Positions 1 to 8,050 of a stretch of 64,000 nucleotides of DNA are shown here, one piece after another. Made by a program: the position numbers and the translations under genes. The stretch comes from CAYPHA01 sp964410215. Lineage in GTDB: Bacteria > Calditrichota > Calditrichia > Calditrichales > CAYPHA01. The number at the start of each line of letters is the position of its first letter. The first letter of the stretch is position 1. The notes under the pieces are model-generated. The model was not told where the DNA came from. It made no database searches and was given only the letters and a program-made list of their open reading frames with translations. The stretch covers positions 62,001 through 126,000 of the forward strand of contig CAYPHA010000002.1 in NCBI GenBank assembly GCA_964410215.1, given 5' to 3'.

Positions 1-3000
1 TTTCAATCCAGTATTATCATCCGAGATCAGCGATGCATGTAAAATATTGCGCCGCGTCGCCCGGAAGTCATTGCATCCCATTGGATGATTATCATGCACC
101 CAGTCATGGGCCGGTTTTACACGAAAATCCGTAACGGCCTTCCAGGCTTCCGGAAAGGCCTGTGCTGAACCTTCCGGACGTCCGATATGATTGTGCGGAT
201 ACGCAGTCCAGTACCCTTTACGTTTCCAGTTTAATTGATCATATTGGTTTTTAAAATCAAAAACCAGGCCGATCTGGCGCGGATCAACATCGATCAGGCT
301 TTCAAACGTATAATCAATCCGAACCTCTTCCGAAGGGCTGACCGTTATCGTATAGCGGCCTTTGGCTTCGTAATACTGTCCCTCCACATCCACATGGACA
401 CCGGACGCATCCTCACGGGTTGCAATGGAGGTCATCTTCCAGTCATGGCAGGTATCATTATAGGGTTCGATTTCGCGACTGTGTTCGGTTGAACAGGGTC
501 CGCTGATCAGCTGCAGCATCATGAGATGGGGACCGCCAACAAGGATGGGTGTTTTTCCCGAGAAACCCGAGCGTATTTTTCCGGTTTGAGCGTCAATTTC
601 CAGACGGGTATTCTTGCCGGCAATCGTTATAATACCGGATTTGCGGGACAGCGTCCGTTTCCCGTCAGATCTGGCGGCAGGTTTCTGTTCACTACTTTTC
701 TTCCCCAATGGGATCTCATACATGTCGATCAAAAATCCGCGTTTGCTCACAAAGCGGAGTGTAAGGATCTGTCCTTGCCGTGCCGGTTGTTCCGGTGTGA
801 TTTCGAGTGTTCCTTTTGCGCGCGGCAACATCATGAGACGTGCTGATCCATTCTGGTCTTCCATTTCCCACTGAATGTCAATTTCACTGAGATTGGTAAA
901 ATCATGCCTGTTTTCCAGGTCTACACGGATAACCTTACCGTCCTCACTGATTTCGACATCTTCAGTCAGGACACGGACCGGTGAGTAGGCTTTTTTGATA
1001 TGCCAGTATTCCGGTTTCTCGCGGCGCCAGCCATCGATGGGACCCCACTCGCCATAGCCAACGGCCTTTCCGTCGGGCAGTTCAAAGACATCGTCGATGC
1101 CGGACCAGATAGCCCCGCCCAAACAGCCTTTTGTACGATACATCTTATCCCACATGGTTTTGATCGCCAGGCCATAATAATCCCGCACACCGGGATCGGT
1201 GACGATTTCCTGACGGTTGTAGGTATTCAGGTGACAATACTCTCCAAAGAGGAGCGGACGTCCCAGGTCAACGATATTCTTTGTGCCATCCGGTCCGGGA
1301 TAATGTTGATTGGCAATCTGCATACTCGTACTGCCGTAGTTATTATATCCGCCCAGAGCCTGGTCATGAAAGGTTTTAGGCCGGGTGGGATCGATCAGAT
1401 TCGTCAGTTTAAAGGCGCTCTCCCAGTTTTTTCCCCAATTGGATTCGTTCGCCATGGACCAGATGATGACACTGGGACGATTATAATAGAACCGGATCAT
1501 TTCCTGAAGCCCCTGACTGATCAGATTGAAAAATGCCGCGTTCTGAGCGTTATTTTCCTGCCAGGTGCTGTTGGCCGCATGTCCGACCCACACAAAAGGT
1601 GCCTCCAGTTCCACGAAGAGGCCCAGGGAATCACAGGCGGCGATAAATTCCTCAGCAGGCGGATAGTGGGATGTGCGGATATAATTCATATTGGCATCGC
1701 GGAACAGTTTGGCATCCTTTTTCCACATGTCATCGGTCAGGCTCCTCCCCCGAACCGGGTGGACTTCATGACGGTTAATACCACGCAGTTTTATGGGACT
1801 GCCGTTTACGAAAACCTGTTCACCGCGTACTTCGATTTTCCGGAATCCGATGGATTGGGATATGGTTTCCAGTGGTTTATTATCATTGTGCAGTGTAACC
1901 AGCATCCGGTATAGATTAGGGTGTTCGGCATCCCATTTTAACACCTTTCCGACCGGTATTTCAGCATAAGCCTTCGCTCCTGTTGCAGCAGAGGAAATCG
2001 CAATCCGGGATGCATTCCCCAAATCCACCTTGTTGCCCTGTGGATCGATTACATCAACCGACAGGCTGAAGCTGTCCGAACGGCGGTTTTCCGGAGATTC
2101 CAGCGCATACCTCAGTCGTAAAACCGCCTTCTGGTAGGAATTATCAAAGTCCGTTTCAACCTGCAGGTTCGTAAGGTGCGTTTCCGGGAGGGCGTACAGA
2201 TATATTTTCCGTGTTATACCACCCATCTGGTGTGCGGCGTACTGGGTACCGCTGGCCAGGGTATCTGCCAGTGATTCGTTCATAACCCGCATCGAAATTG
2301 AATTTCTATCTCTTATGTTGACGAGATTCGTAATATCAATTTCAAAAGGTGTGAAACCACCATGGTGTCCGCCGGCCGGCTGGCTGTTAACAAAAACCTC
2401 CGCCTTTGAATAAACGGCATCACAGCGTAGCATAATACGTTTACCATTCCAATCTGCGGGAATCATGAATTCCCTGAAATATCCGGCATAGGTGTTTGGC
2501 TCTACCGTGAAGCCCTGCATCACCCACTCACCGGGAACACGGATCTCAGGCCAGTTTGTCGCCGCCATTGCGGAGGCAGAGGCAAAGTCGGAGGATGTTG
2601 TGTGCTTGAACTTCCATATTCCATTTAAGCTGATTTTATTTTTTTTAAGTCCCTCAACAGCCGCCGGAACAGGTTTCAAAGCGATCGGTGTCATGAAGAT
2701 TTCCTTGACAGGCAGGAAAACGGTCTGTTTCGAAATTTCATTGGTAATGTTCAACCGGATCAATGCGTCCTCATCTGCTATGGATTCTTCCTTAACCTGG
2801 AGGGAAAACCGGCCTTCCTCATCCGACTGGGTTTCACTGATCCGTATTTTACCGGCAAAGGCTTCCACCAGCACGCCGGACAGGGGTAACCGGCTGTTTT
2901 GATCGATCACTTCGCCCCGGATGCGGCCATTGAAATTGCCCGATGCTTTGACGCCTAAAATCGGTAACAGGTCACCATCATCGGCCCATAATTCGATTTC

Positions 3001-3495
3001 GGAGACTACGGCATTAGAGCCTTCCTGCTTTTCAAAAACCAGTTCCATCTGCTGATCTTCGTAAAGTCCGGGATAGACTTCAAAAAGAAATTCAAGCGGC
3101 CGTGCCGCCGGCAGGGCCAGGCTGTCCTGCATCGTCCTGGTATCGATCGAAAATTTCTGAACCCGGCCCGGTTTGTCAGAGAGATACGAGAGCTTCAAAA
3201 CATAGCGGGCATCCGGTTTCAGACCCTGAATCCGAAAATTCACCTTGTTTCCGTGAGCTACGCTACGCAGCGGTGCATCCATTGGTATAATGGAGGTATC
3301 CATTTCCCCGGCCGTGAAGGTCCAGTTTTGTCCGTTGACCAGGTGCGGCTGCTCACCGGGCACACCGCAGTTATCCCGGGTGACCAAAGTAAAATGGGAG
3401 GGAATATTCGATATATCCTGGGCAGAAGATAAGAAAACAAGGCAAAAAATATTAAGTATGATCATTATGATTGAATAAAATTTCAATCTTATCAT
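1..3495 (-). CDS. Glycoside hydrolase family 2 protein (beta-galactosidase-like), 3' end outside the window
   Basis: The reading frame is open from an ATG at 3495 to the window edge, giving at least 1165 residues, so the C-terminus is missing. A Shine-Dalgarno AGGAG sits just before the start, and the first 25 residues form a Sec signal peptide ending near SSAQ. An all-beta region and a carboxypeptidase-regulatory-like domain (about 190-250) come first, followed by a sugar-binding jelly-roll, an immunoglobulin-like domain and the TIM barrel. The barrel carries RGINRHEVHP, an acid/base Glu684 in IIWSMANES and a nucleophile Glu752 in LLFGEYCH, all typical of GH2 beta-galactosidases. It is probably a periplasmic or secreted exo-glycosidase. 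It is the most distal gene of the minus-strand glycan-degradation island, with a toxin-antitoxin pair just upstream. Family assignment is firm; substrate is inferred. Confidence 0.93.
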   Translation of the reverse strand, partial: MIRLKFYSIIMIILNIFCLVFLSSAQDISNIPSHFTLVTRDNCGVPGEQPHLVNGQNWTFTAGEMDTSIIPMDAPLRSVAHGNKVNFRIQGLKPDARYVLKLSYLSDKPGRVQKFSIDTRTMQDSLALPAARPLEFLFEVYPGLYEDQQMELVFEKQEGSNAVVSEIELWADDGDLLPILGVKASGNFNGRIRGEVIDQNSRLPLSGVLVEAFAGKIRISETQSDEEGRFSLQVKEESIADEDALIRLNITNEISKQTVFLPVKEIFMTPIALKPVPAAVEGLKKNKISLNGIWKFKHTTSSDFASASAMAATNWPEIRVPGEWVMQGFTVEPNTYAGYFREFMIPADWNGKRIMLRCDAVYSKAEVFVNSQPAGGHHGGFTPFEIDITNLVNIRDRNSISMRVMNESLADTLASGTQYAAHQMGGITRKIYLYALPETHLTNLQVETDFDNSYQKAVLRLRYALESPENRRSDSFSLSVDVIDPQGNKVDLGNASRIAISSAATGAKAYAEIPVGKVLKWDAEHPNLYRMLVTLHNDNKPLETISQSIGFRKIEVRGEQVFVNGSPIKLRGINRHEVHPVRGRSLTDDMWKKDAKLFRDANMNYIRTSHYPPAEEFIAACDSLGLFVELEAPFVWVGHAANSTWQENNAQNAAFFNLISQGLQEMIRFYYNRPSVIIWSMANESNWGKNWESAFKLTNLIDPTRPKTFHDQALGGYNNYGSTSMQIANQHYPGPDGTKNIVDLGRPLLFGEYCHLNTYNRQEIVTDPGVRDYYGLAIKTMWDKMYRTKGCLGGAIWSGIDDVFELPDGKAVGYGEWGPIDGWRREKPEYWHIKKAYSPVRVLTEDVEISEDGKVIRVDLENRHDFTNLSEIDIQWEMEDQNGSARLMMLPRAKGTLEITPEQPARQGQILTLRFVSKRGFLIDMYEIPLGKKSSEQKPAARSDGKRTLSRKSGIITIAGKNTRLEIDAQTGKIRSGFSGKTPILVGGPHLMMLQLISGPCSTEHSREIEPYNDTCHDWKMTSIATREDASGVHVDVEGQYYEAKGRYTITVSPSEEVRIDYTFESLIDVDPRQIGLVFDFKNQYDQLNWKRKGYWTAYPHNHIGRPEGSAQAFPEAWKAVTDFRVKPAHDWVHDNHPMGCNDFRATRRNILHASLISDDNTGLK

Positions 3496-3559
3496 AAACA
3501 CTCCTTTTAACAGACTGAGAAAAAAGTATTAAATTTAAAGTTCCCTTTCTCATCCGGGT

Positions 3560-3982
3560 TTAAATTGATGGCATCAGGGTCGGAACAACATTACGCCTAT
3601 GGATCCGGTATATTTTGAAATCACTATCAAGTGTACAGATGACGCTATCGCTCATCTGTTCGGCCATACGTATCAGGCATGCATCTGCCAACGACATGGG
3701 AACATCACCGTATTTTTTCATTAGCCGGCTTACGGCTTTGTGTTCAGACTTCACATTGAACGATATGATGATGAGTTCTCTGGACAGGAGTTCAAATATA
3801 TTAGAAACAGCTCTTTTATAGTGCCTTAGAAGAAAACAGGCTTCGGTCAGCACGGCTTCGCAGGTATAAAACGGCGGATATAAATCGGAAAATTGACGCA
3901 CGGTCCATTCATGATATTGATCCGACTTATTAAGAAAGGCAACCAATGGGCCGGTATCAAGAATCATCCTGGAATCAGTCAT
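3560..3982 (-). CDS. PIN-domain toxin, VapC-like
   Basis: This 140-residue protein has the PIN ribonuclease layout. The first acidic residue is in MILDTGPLVAF (Asp9), there is a middle helix with ELLSRE, and late acidic residues occur at ADAC and TLDSDF. VapC toxins of this kind are Mg-dependent RNases that cleave tRNA or rRNA and stop growth until bound by their antitoxin. The start codon overlaps the stop of the upstream ribbon-helix-helix gene by four bases (ATGA), so the two are translationally coupled as a type II toxin-antitoxin module. Length is normal and no key acidic residue appears lost. The RNA target cannot be told from sequence. Confidence 0.85.
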   Translation of the reverse strand: MTDSRMILDTGPLVAFLNKSDQYHEWTVRQFSDLYPPFYTCEAVLTEACFLLRHYKRAVSNIFELLSRELIIISFNVKSEHKAVSRLMKKYGDVPMSLADACLIRMAEQMSDSVICTLDSDFKIYRIHRRNVVPTLMPSI

Positions 3983-4218
3983 GTACCAAAACCATCCAGG
4001 TACGTTTTATTTGTGGAAAGATCGTCCGGGCCATCTACTGTCCCGGCAAGATCACTCGAAAGATCAAAAAAGGATCCCTCTTTTTTGACTTCGTCTCGCG
4101 AAAGATATTCCTGCAATGCCTCTCTTACGACCTCAGACTGCTTTATCCCAAATTTACGGGAATAGGCATTTAGTTTCTGTTTCAGCTTATCCGGAATTTT
4201 AAGTGAAATGATATTCAT
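3979..4218 (-). CDS. Ribbon-helix-helix antitoxin (CopG/VapB type)
   Basis: This 79-residue protein has an N-terminal beta strand (MNIISLKIPDKL) followed by helices with the pattern GIKQSEVVREALQEYL, which is the ribbon-helix-helix DNA-binding fold. The C-terminal half is acidic and probably unstructured, as expected for the part that blocks the toxin active site. It precedes and overlaps the PIN gene by four bases. Direct repeats with 22-bp spacing lie directly upstream and are the likely autoregulatory operator. The family fold is clear; pairing with the PIN toxin is inferred from gene overlap. Confidence 0.82.
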   Translation of the reverse strand: MNIISLKIPDKLKQKLNAYSRKFGIKQSEVVREALQEYLSRDEVKKEGSFFDLSSDLAGTVDGPDDLSTNKTYLDGFGT

Positions 4219-4228
4219 ATCATAAGCC

Positions 4229-4262
4229 TAAATGTAATACCTATTTGCCATAAATGTAATAC
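4229..4262. promoter_or_regulatory. Direct repeats upstream of the first toxin-antitoxin pair, probable operator
   Basis: The 12-mer TAAATGTAATAC occurs at 4229-4240 and again at 4251-4262. The start-to-start spacing is 22 bp, about two helical turns, so both copies face the same side of the DNA. They lie 11 to 44 bp before the antitoxin start. Ribbon-helix-helix antitoxins commonly bind such repeats to repress their own operon. Function is inferred from position. Confidence 0.55.
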
Positions 4263-4295
4263 TAAATAATTAAAATTTCAATTTTTTTACATTAT

Positions 4296-5324
4296 TTAAT
4301 TAAACGCTTCATCGTAGAACGCGCGGATATTTTCCATGGGCGTATCGGCCTGAATATGATGGGCGGGCGCCAGGATATAGCCTCCTCCGTCTCCCAACTC
4401 TGATTTTAATCTGGAAACGGCTGCGCGCACATCGGCTGTGCTGCCATCCGGCATGACGAACTGAACGCATAAACCGCCAAACAGGGCCAGGCGCTTATGA
4501 TAACGCTTTTTTATTCTGAAGGGATCGATAGCCAGCGGCTGCAGGGGATTCAACACATCCAGACCAATTTCCACCATATCGTCCAGGATTGCTTCGCAAT
4601 TACCACAGCTATGATAGGCAATTTTAATGTCAGGATTTTTCTTTTTGCAGGCTTCAAACATGCGGGCATAACGCGGTTTCAGAAAGGTCCGCCACATCTC
4701 CATGGACATCAGCATACCGCTCTGCATGGACACATCATCACCAAACCAGACCATATTGGCACCGAGATCGATATACGCCTGCGTGGCAACCAATGGAAAT
4801 TCCATCACTTTATCCATCAGGGCGTGCACGTAATCCGGTTCCATCATCATGTCCATCATCAGCTGATCCATGCCCCTCAAATACCAGGCTGCCTCAAAGA
4901 TGCTAATCTGACTGGAACCGACCATCCACTTATCGTTACCGTACAGCTTGTTCATCTTACGGAAATCATCATACTGTGACGATTCCGTGGGATTCGGAAT
5001 ATCAAACGTCCTCAGCTTATCTAAAGCCCCGGCAAGCGGGTGATCAACGATTTCCGTATAGACTCCGAACTGATTGCGGACATAACGCCAGCGGATACCC
5101 CAGTCATCGGTGTATTCCGGCTCCGGCTGGCCATAAAAACTGCGTTCCAGACCGACGCAATCCTTGACCATATCATTTCCCAGAGCCACACCCGCATCCG
5201 GTTCATCAATACCATCCGCTTCCCGCAATTTCTGCTCGACTTCCGGAACAAAGGTCGCAAAGACCGGCACCCGGTCCGGTTCTTCAAAATGTAATGCTGT
5301 TTGTACCCGTTCTTTTGATGTTAT
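4296..5324 (-). CDS. Uroporphyrinogen decarboxylase-like protein (MtaA/URO-D family)
   Basis: This protein has the URO-D TIM-barrel family pattern: an N-terminal ITSKERV...EEPDRVPVF segment, GDD near mid-protein, an HSCGN motif where His and Cys act as Zn ligands in the methyltransferase branch, and a C-terminal APAHHIQADTP. The family includes true heme-pathway decarboxylases and, more often in such contexts, corrinoid methyltransferases. The conserved N-terminus begins at an ATA codon (5324), 8 nt after AAGGA. The first conventional start in frame, GTG at 5270, would remove this conserved segment, so I place the start at 5324. A mutated ATG or a base error is possible. It is flanked on both sides by toxin-antitoxin pairs and has no corrinoid protein beside it. 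The exact substrate is unknown. Confidence 0.8.
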   Translation of the reverse strand: MTSKERVQTALHFEEPDRVPVFATFVPEVEQKLREADGIDEPDAGVALGNDMVKDCVGLERSFYGQPEPEYTDDWGIRWRYVRNQFGVYTEIVDHPLAGALDKLRTFDIPNPTESSQYDDFRKMNKLYGNDKWMVGSSQISIFEAAWYLRGMDQLMMDMMMEPDYVHALMDKVMEFPLVATQAYIDLGANMVWFGDDVSMQSGMLMSMEMWRTFLKPRYARMFEACKKKNPDIKIAYHSCGNCEAILDDMVEIGLDVLNPLQPLAIDPFRIKKRYHKRLALFGGLCVQFVMPDGSTADVRAAVSRLKSELGDGGGYILAPAHHIQADTPMENIRAFYDEAFN

Positions 5325-5353
5325 ATGCAGTGTCCTTGTGTAATAATAATCAA

Positions 5354-5767
5354 TTATCCAGAATCTCTTAAGCGATATAATTTTACAGGCAGGTACTTTT
5401 GATACGAAGTAAAATCATCATCTGTCGTAAAGATTTCATAATCATGTGCATGAGCGATGGCACAGATCAGGAAATCTGTATTGGAACCCTGAATACCCGC
5501 TGCACGGCAAATATTATAGAAAGATGCTGCTTTTTCATAATCTTCTGTCGTGATCGACAAATCAGGAAAAGCGGAGAGGTAATTTTTTAGTTGCTCAAAC
5601 TGTTTTCTTTCTTTGATGCCGGAGAGGAGTTCTTGTCGTATCGGGCCAATCATCTGAATCCGGATTTCTTTAATAAGCTCGATCAACTCCCGGACAAGAT
5701 CAGAATCGGGCGGTGTGCCTCTCCTGAGAGCATACGACCAGACGCAAGTATCAACAATGATTTTCAC
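5354..5767 (-). CDS. PIN-domain toxin, VapC-like (second module)
   Basis: This 137-residue PIN protein has Asp6 in IIVDTCVWSYAL, a central Glu in RQELLSG, and late acidic residues in NTDFLICA and TTDDDF. These positions match the metal-binding quartet of VapC-type RNases. It overlaps the preceding antitoxin gene by four bases. It differs clearly from the PIN protein at 3560-3982, so the two modules are not a recent duplication. The likely role is a growth-arresting RNase held inactive by its antitoxin. Confidence 0.85.
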   Translation of the reverse strand: MKIIVDTCVWSYALRRGTPPDSDLVRELIELIKEIRIQMIGPIRQELLSGIKERKQFEQLKNYLSAFPDLSITTEDYEKAASFYNICRAAGIQGSNTDFLICAIAHAHDYEIFTTDDDFTSYQKYLPVKLYRLRDSG

Positions 5768-5964
5768 CGGCTGTTTCGCTGCTCTTTATAATCATAATCA
5801 TCTTCGTATTCCAAGGTTCCGAAAAGTTTTGTTACTTCTATCTGTTTTCGTCTTTGAATGTATTCCTGTAATGCCTCTGTAACCACAGATTTTTTTGTTT
5901 TATGTTTTCCGATACGCCTGGCTGTTTCAATCAGGGCATCATCAATGGCTAAATTGGTCGGCAT
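5764..5964 (-). CDS. VapB-type antitoxin
   Basis: This 66-residue protein begins MPTNLAIDDALIETARRIGKHKTKKSVVTEALQEYI, with the stretch near residues 25-38 resembling the helical part of VapB/ribbon-helix-helix antitoxins (type II antitoxin VapB family). The tail is acidic (EYEDDYDYKE), as expected for the toxin-binding segment. It overlaps the PIN gene by four bases (ATGA). A perfect 8-bp-arm palindrome lies 31-52 bp upstream and probably serves as its operator. Confidence 0.82.
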   Translation of the reverse strand: MPTNLAIDDALIETARRIGKHKTKKSVVTEALQEYIQRRKQIEVTKLFGTLEYEDDYDYKEQRNSR

Positions 5965-5994
5965 TTTATGGCTCCATTAAATATTCTCGAATAC

Positions 5995-6028
5995 TTTACA
6001 CATCAAGTTGTGTAAATACAAGTGTAAA
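5995..6028. promoter_or_regulatory. Palindromic operator candidate upstream of the second toxin-antitoxin pair
   Basis: TTTACACA (5995-6002) and TGTGTAAA (6009-6016) form a perfect inverted repeat with a 6-bp spacer. A further half-site GTGTAAAA follows at 6022-6029. Such clusters of half-sites upstream of VapB genes are bound by the antitoxin-toxin complex for autoregulation. The repeat is seen directly; the function is inferred. Confidence 0.6.
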
Positions 6029-6042
6029 ATCAAAAAAACATA

Positions 6043-7980
6043 TCATCGTACAATAATTTCATCGGCAAACAGCCAGGCCTTGCCGCCGGCGCCGCTGTGA
6101 TCCTGCGGACAAGTGCCCATGTTCTTTGCGCGGACACGGATATAGCGTGTCTGGAGGTTATCAAACCGACGTGTAAACTCTTTTATAATCAGTCCTTCAT
6201 CATCGTAGGCCACATCATTCTTGATCGTTGCCACCAGGTTGAAATTTTTGCCATCGGCGGACGCATCGACGCGGACACCGCGCGGCATGAAGATCCATTG
6301 ACGCTCTGCCTGAAGAAAACCGATAGAGATCTCCTTTATGTGTTCCGCTTTACCCAGGTCGATCGTCGCGATCAGGTCATTCTCCTCAAATCCCTGCCAT
6401 CCTTTGCGAAAATTACCGCCCGCTTTGATACCATTAACCAGGCTTTCCGGTCCTTCTGCCGCATATTTTCCATGATAGGGATGCGTTAACGTGATGGCTT
6501 TACCGACGGCCAGATGCTCAACCGTTTTTGCAACCCTGTAATCCGGATTCGGACGAGGTAGTTTGCCGCCGGTTTCCCTGAGCCAGGCATCCAGCTTTTC
6601 TTCCAGTTCTTTGACCTTCTCTGGCTTATCCGCGGCAAGATCTTCTTTTTCCGACAGGTCGTCTTTCAGGTTGTAGAGTTCCTTCCGGTCATCTTCGTAC
6701 CAGCGGATCAATTTCCAGTCATCATCTCTTATCACGCTGTACGGCGCCAGGTTGCCGCCGTTCCAGTAATGGGGAAAATGCCAGTACAGGGTACGGTTAT
6801 CTTTTCTGCCCGGATTCTTCAGAAAGGGTACCAGGCTCATACCGTCAACAGGTTTCTTTTCCGGAATGGGTTGACCGGTCATTTCACAGATGGTTGGCAA
6901 CAGGTCGATGCTGCACACCATCTGATCACTGCTGTTACCACTCCCGATCTTACCGGGCCATTTGACAATAAACGGTTCGCGGATACCCCCTTCGTAAGGA
7001 AATCCTTTCCCGGCACGCAAGGGTGTATTATCGGTCCATTTCATCTCGCCGTCTGCACCCATCGGCAGTTTCAATCCGCCGTTATCCGAAGTAAAGAAAA
7101 TGATGGTATCCTCTTCCACCTGATTATCTTCGAGCGTTTTCATTATTTTTCCCAGAGCCTGGTCCACACTGTGCACCATGGCGGCATATTCCAGATAGAA
7201 TGTACGGTCGTCCGGTTTCTCTTTCTGACGGTAATGTTCAGTGAGTTCATCTTTGGCCTGAACCGGTGTATGCACGGCATAATGGGCCATGTAGAGGAAA
7301 AAGGGTTTATTATTATCGACCGCCCTGTTTATGAAGGAAGCAGCTTCATCGGCTTCCCGGTCCGTGAGATATTCGCCTTCCTCACGTGGTTCCAGTCTCG
7401 GATTATTATAATGGGGATCGAAGTAGTTATCCGGATGCCCCTGCTGGTAACCACCAATGTTGTAGTCAAAGCCCTGGGTTTCCGGGTACCAGTCTTCCTG
7501 GCCCAGGTGCCATTTCCCCACATGGCAGGTCGTATACCCGGCCTGTTTCAGGACTTCGGCAATGGTCACTTCCTCATGATCCAGAAAGAGATGGTTTTTA
7601 GGTGTCTGTAACTTCAGGTCCGGCTGGCTTTCATACCCTTCGGGTTGTTTGCCATCGACAATCGGGTACCAGTGGTGAATCCAGTCCGTAATGCCGGTGC
7701 GGGTGGGATAGCGTCCCGTCATGACCGAAGAACGGGTTGGTGAACAGACGGCACAGGCGGCATAGCCATTCGTAAATTTCATGCCTTCCGCAGCCAGCCG
7801 GTCGATATGGGGTGTCTCATAATAGGTATTGCCGTAACAGCCCACATCAGCCCAGCCCATATCATCTACGAGAATGAGCACAATATTCGGTTTTTTTCCG
7901 GAATGTGTTTTTACACAACCGGGTATAGTCAGCGCCATGGCGCCGAGCCCGGCACTGGCAAGAAATTCACGCCGCTTCAT
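6043..7980 (-). CDS. Sulfatase with C-terminal F5/8-type (discoidin-like) carbohydrate-binding domain
   Basis: This 645-residue type I sulfatase hydrolyses sulfate esters, probably on glycans. The N-terminus combines a twin-arginine (MKRREFLASAG) with a lipobox-like IPGC at Cys22, so it is probably exported folded and lipid-anchored. Metal ligands begin with Asp39-Asp40, and Cys79 in CSPTR is the residue converted to formylglycine. Other family motifs include GKWHLG, HTP and TSDNGG. Residues about 500-645 form a separate discoidin-like module ending GAGGKAWLFADEIIV, which is strikingly similar to the C-terminus of the hexosaminidase at 17335-19611. It is the last of four consecutive sulfatases. 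Substrate regiospecificity cannot be read from the sequence. Confidence 0.94.
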   Translation of the reverse strand: MKRREFLASAGLGAMALTIPGCVKTHSGKKPNIVLILVDDMGWADVGCYGNTYYETPHIDRLAAEGMKFTNGYAACAVCSPTRSSVMTGRYPTRTGITDWIHHWYPIVDGKQPEGYESQPDLKLQTPKNHLFLDHEEVTIAEVLKQAGYTTCHVGKWHLGQEDWYPETQGFDYNIGGYQQGHPDNYFDPHYNNPRLEPREEGEYLTDREADEAASFINRAVDNNKPFFLYMAHYAVHTPVQAKDELTEHYRQKEKPDDRTFYLEYAAMVHSVDQALGKIMKTLEDNQVEEDTIIFFTSDNGGLKLPMGADGEMKWTDNTPLRAGKGFPYEGGIREPFIVKWPGKIGSGNSSDQMVCSIDLLPTICEMTGQPIPEKKPVDGMSLVPFLKNPGRKDNRTLYWHFPHYWNGGNLAPYSVIRDDDWKLIRWYEDDRKELYNLKDDLSEKEDLAADKPEKVKELEEKLDAWLRETGGKLPRPNPDYRVAKTVEHLAVGKAITLTHPYHGKYAAEGPESLVNGIKAGGNFRKGWQGFEENDLIATIDLGKAEHIKEISIGFLQAERQWIFMPRGVRVDASADGKNFNLVATIKNDVAYDDEGLIIKEFTRRFDNLQTRYIRVRAKNMGTCPQDHSGAGGKAWLFADEIIVR

Positions 7981-7997
7981 ATTATTTTCCTCTTGTT

Positions 7998-8043
7998 GAT
8001 CGCGGATTACACGGATTGCACGGATTACGCAGATTGTACAGAT
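7998..8043. repeat. Short intergenic repeat of the GGATTACACGGATT type
   Basis: Degenerate tandem units around CACGGATT (GGATTACACGGATT, GCACGGATTACGCAGATT) fill the gap between two sulfatase genes. I recall the same text from intergenic regions of many unrelated bacterial genomes. It encodes nothing recognisable here and lies directly upstream of the start of the 6043-7980 gene. Confidence 0.6.
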
Positions 8044-8050
8044 GTATAGA

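Noticed and set aside
235..2902. Several open frames on the plus strand opposite the first GH2 gene
   Set aside because: They are antisense to a continuous GH2 coding frame with catalytic motifs and show no protein-family features of their own.
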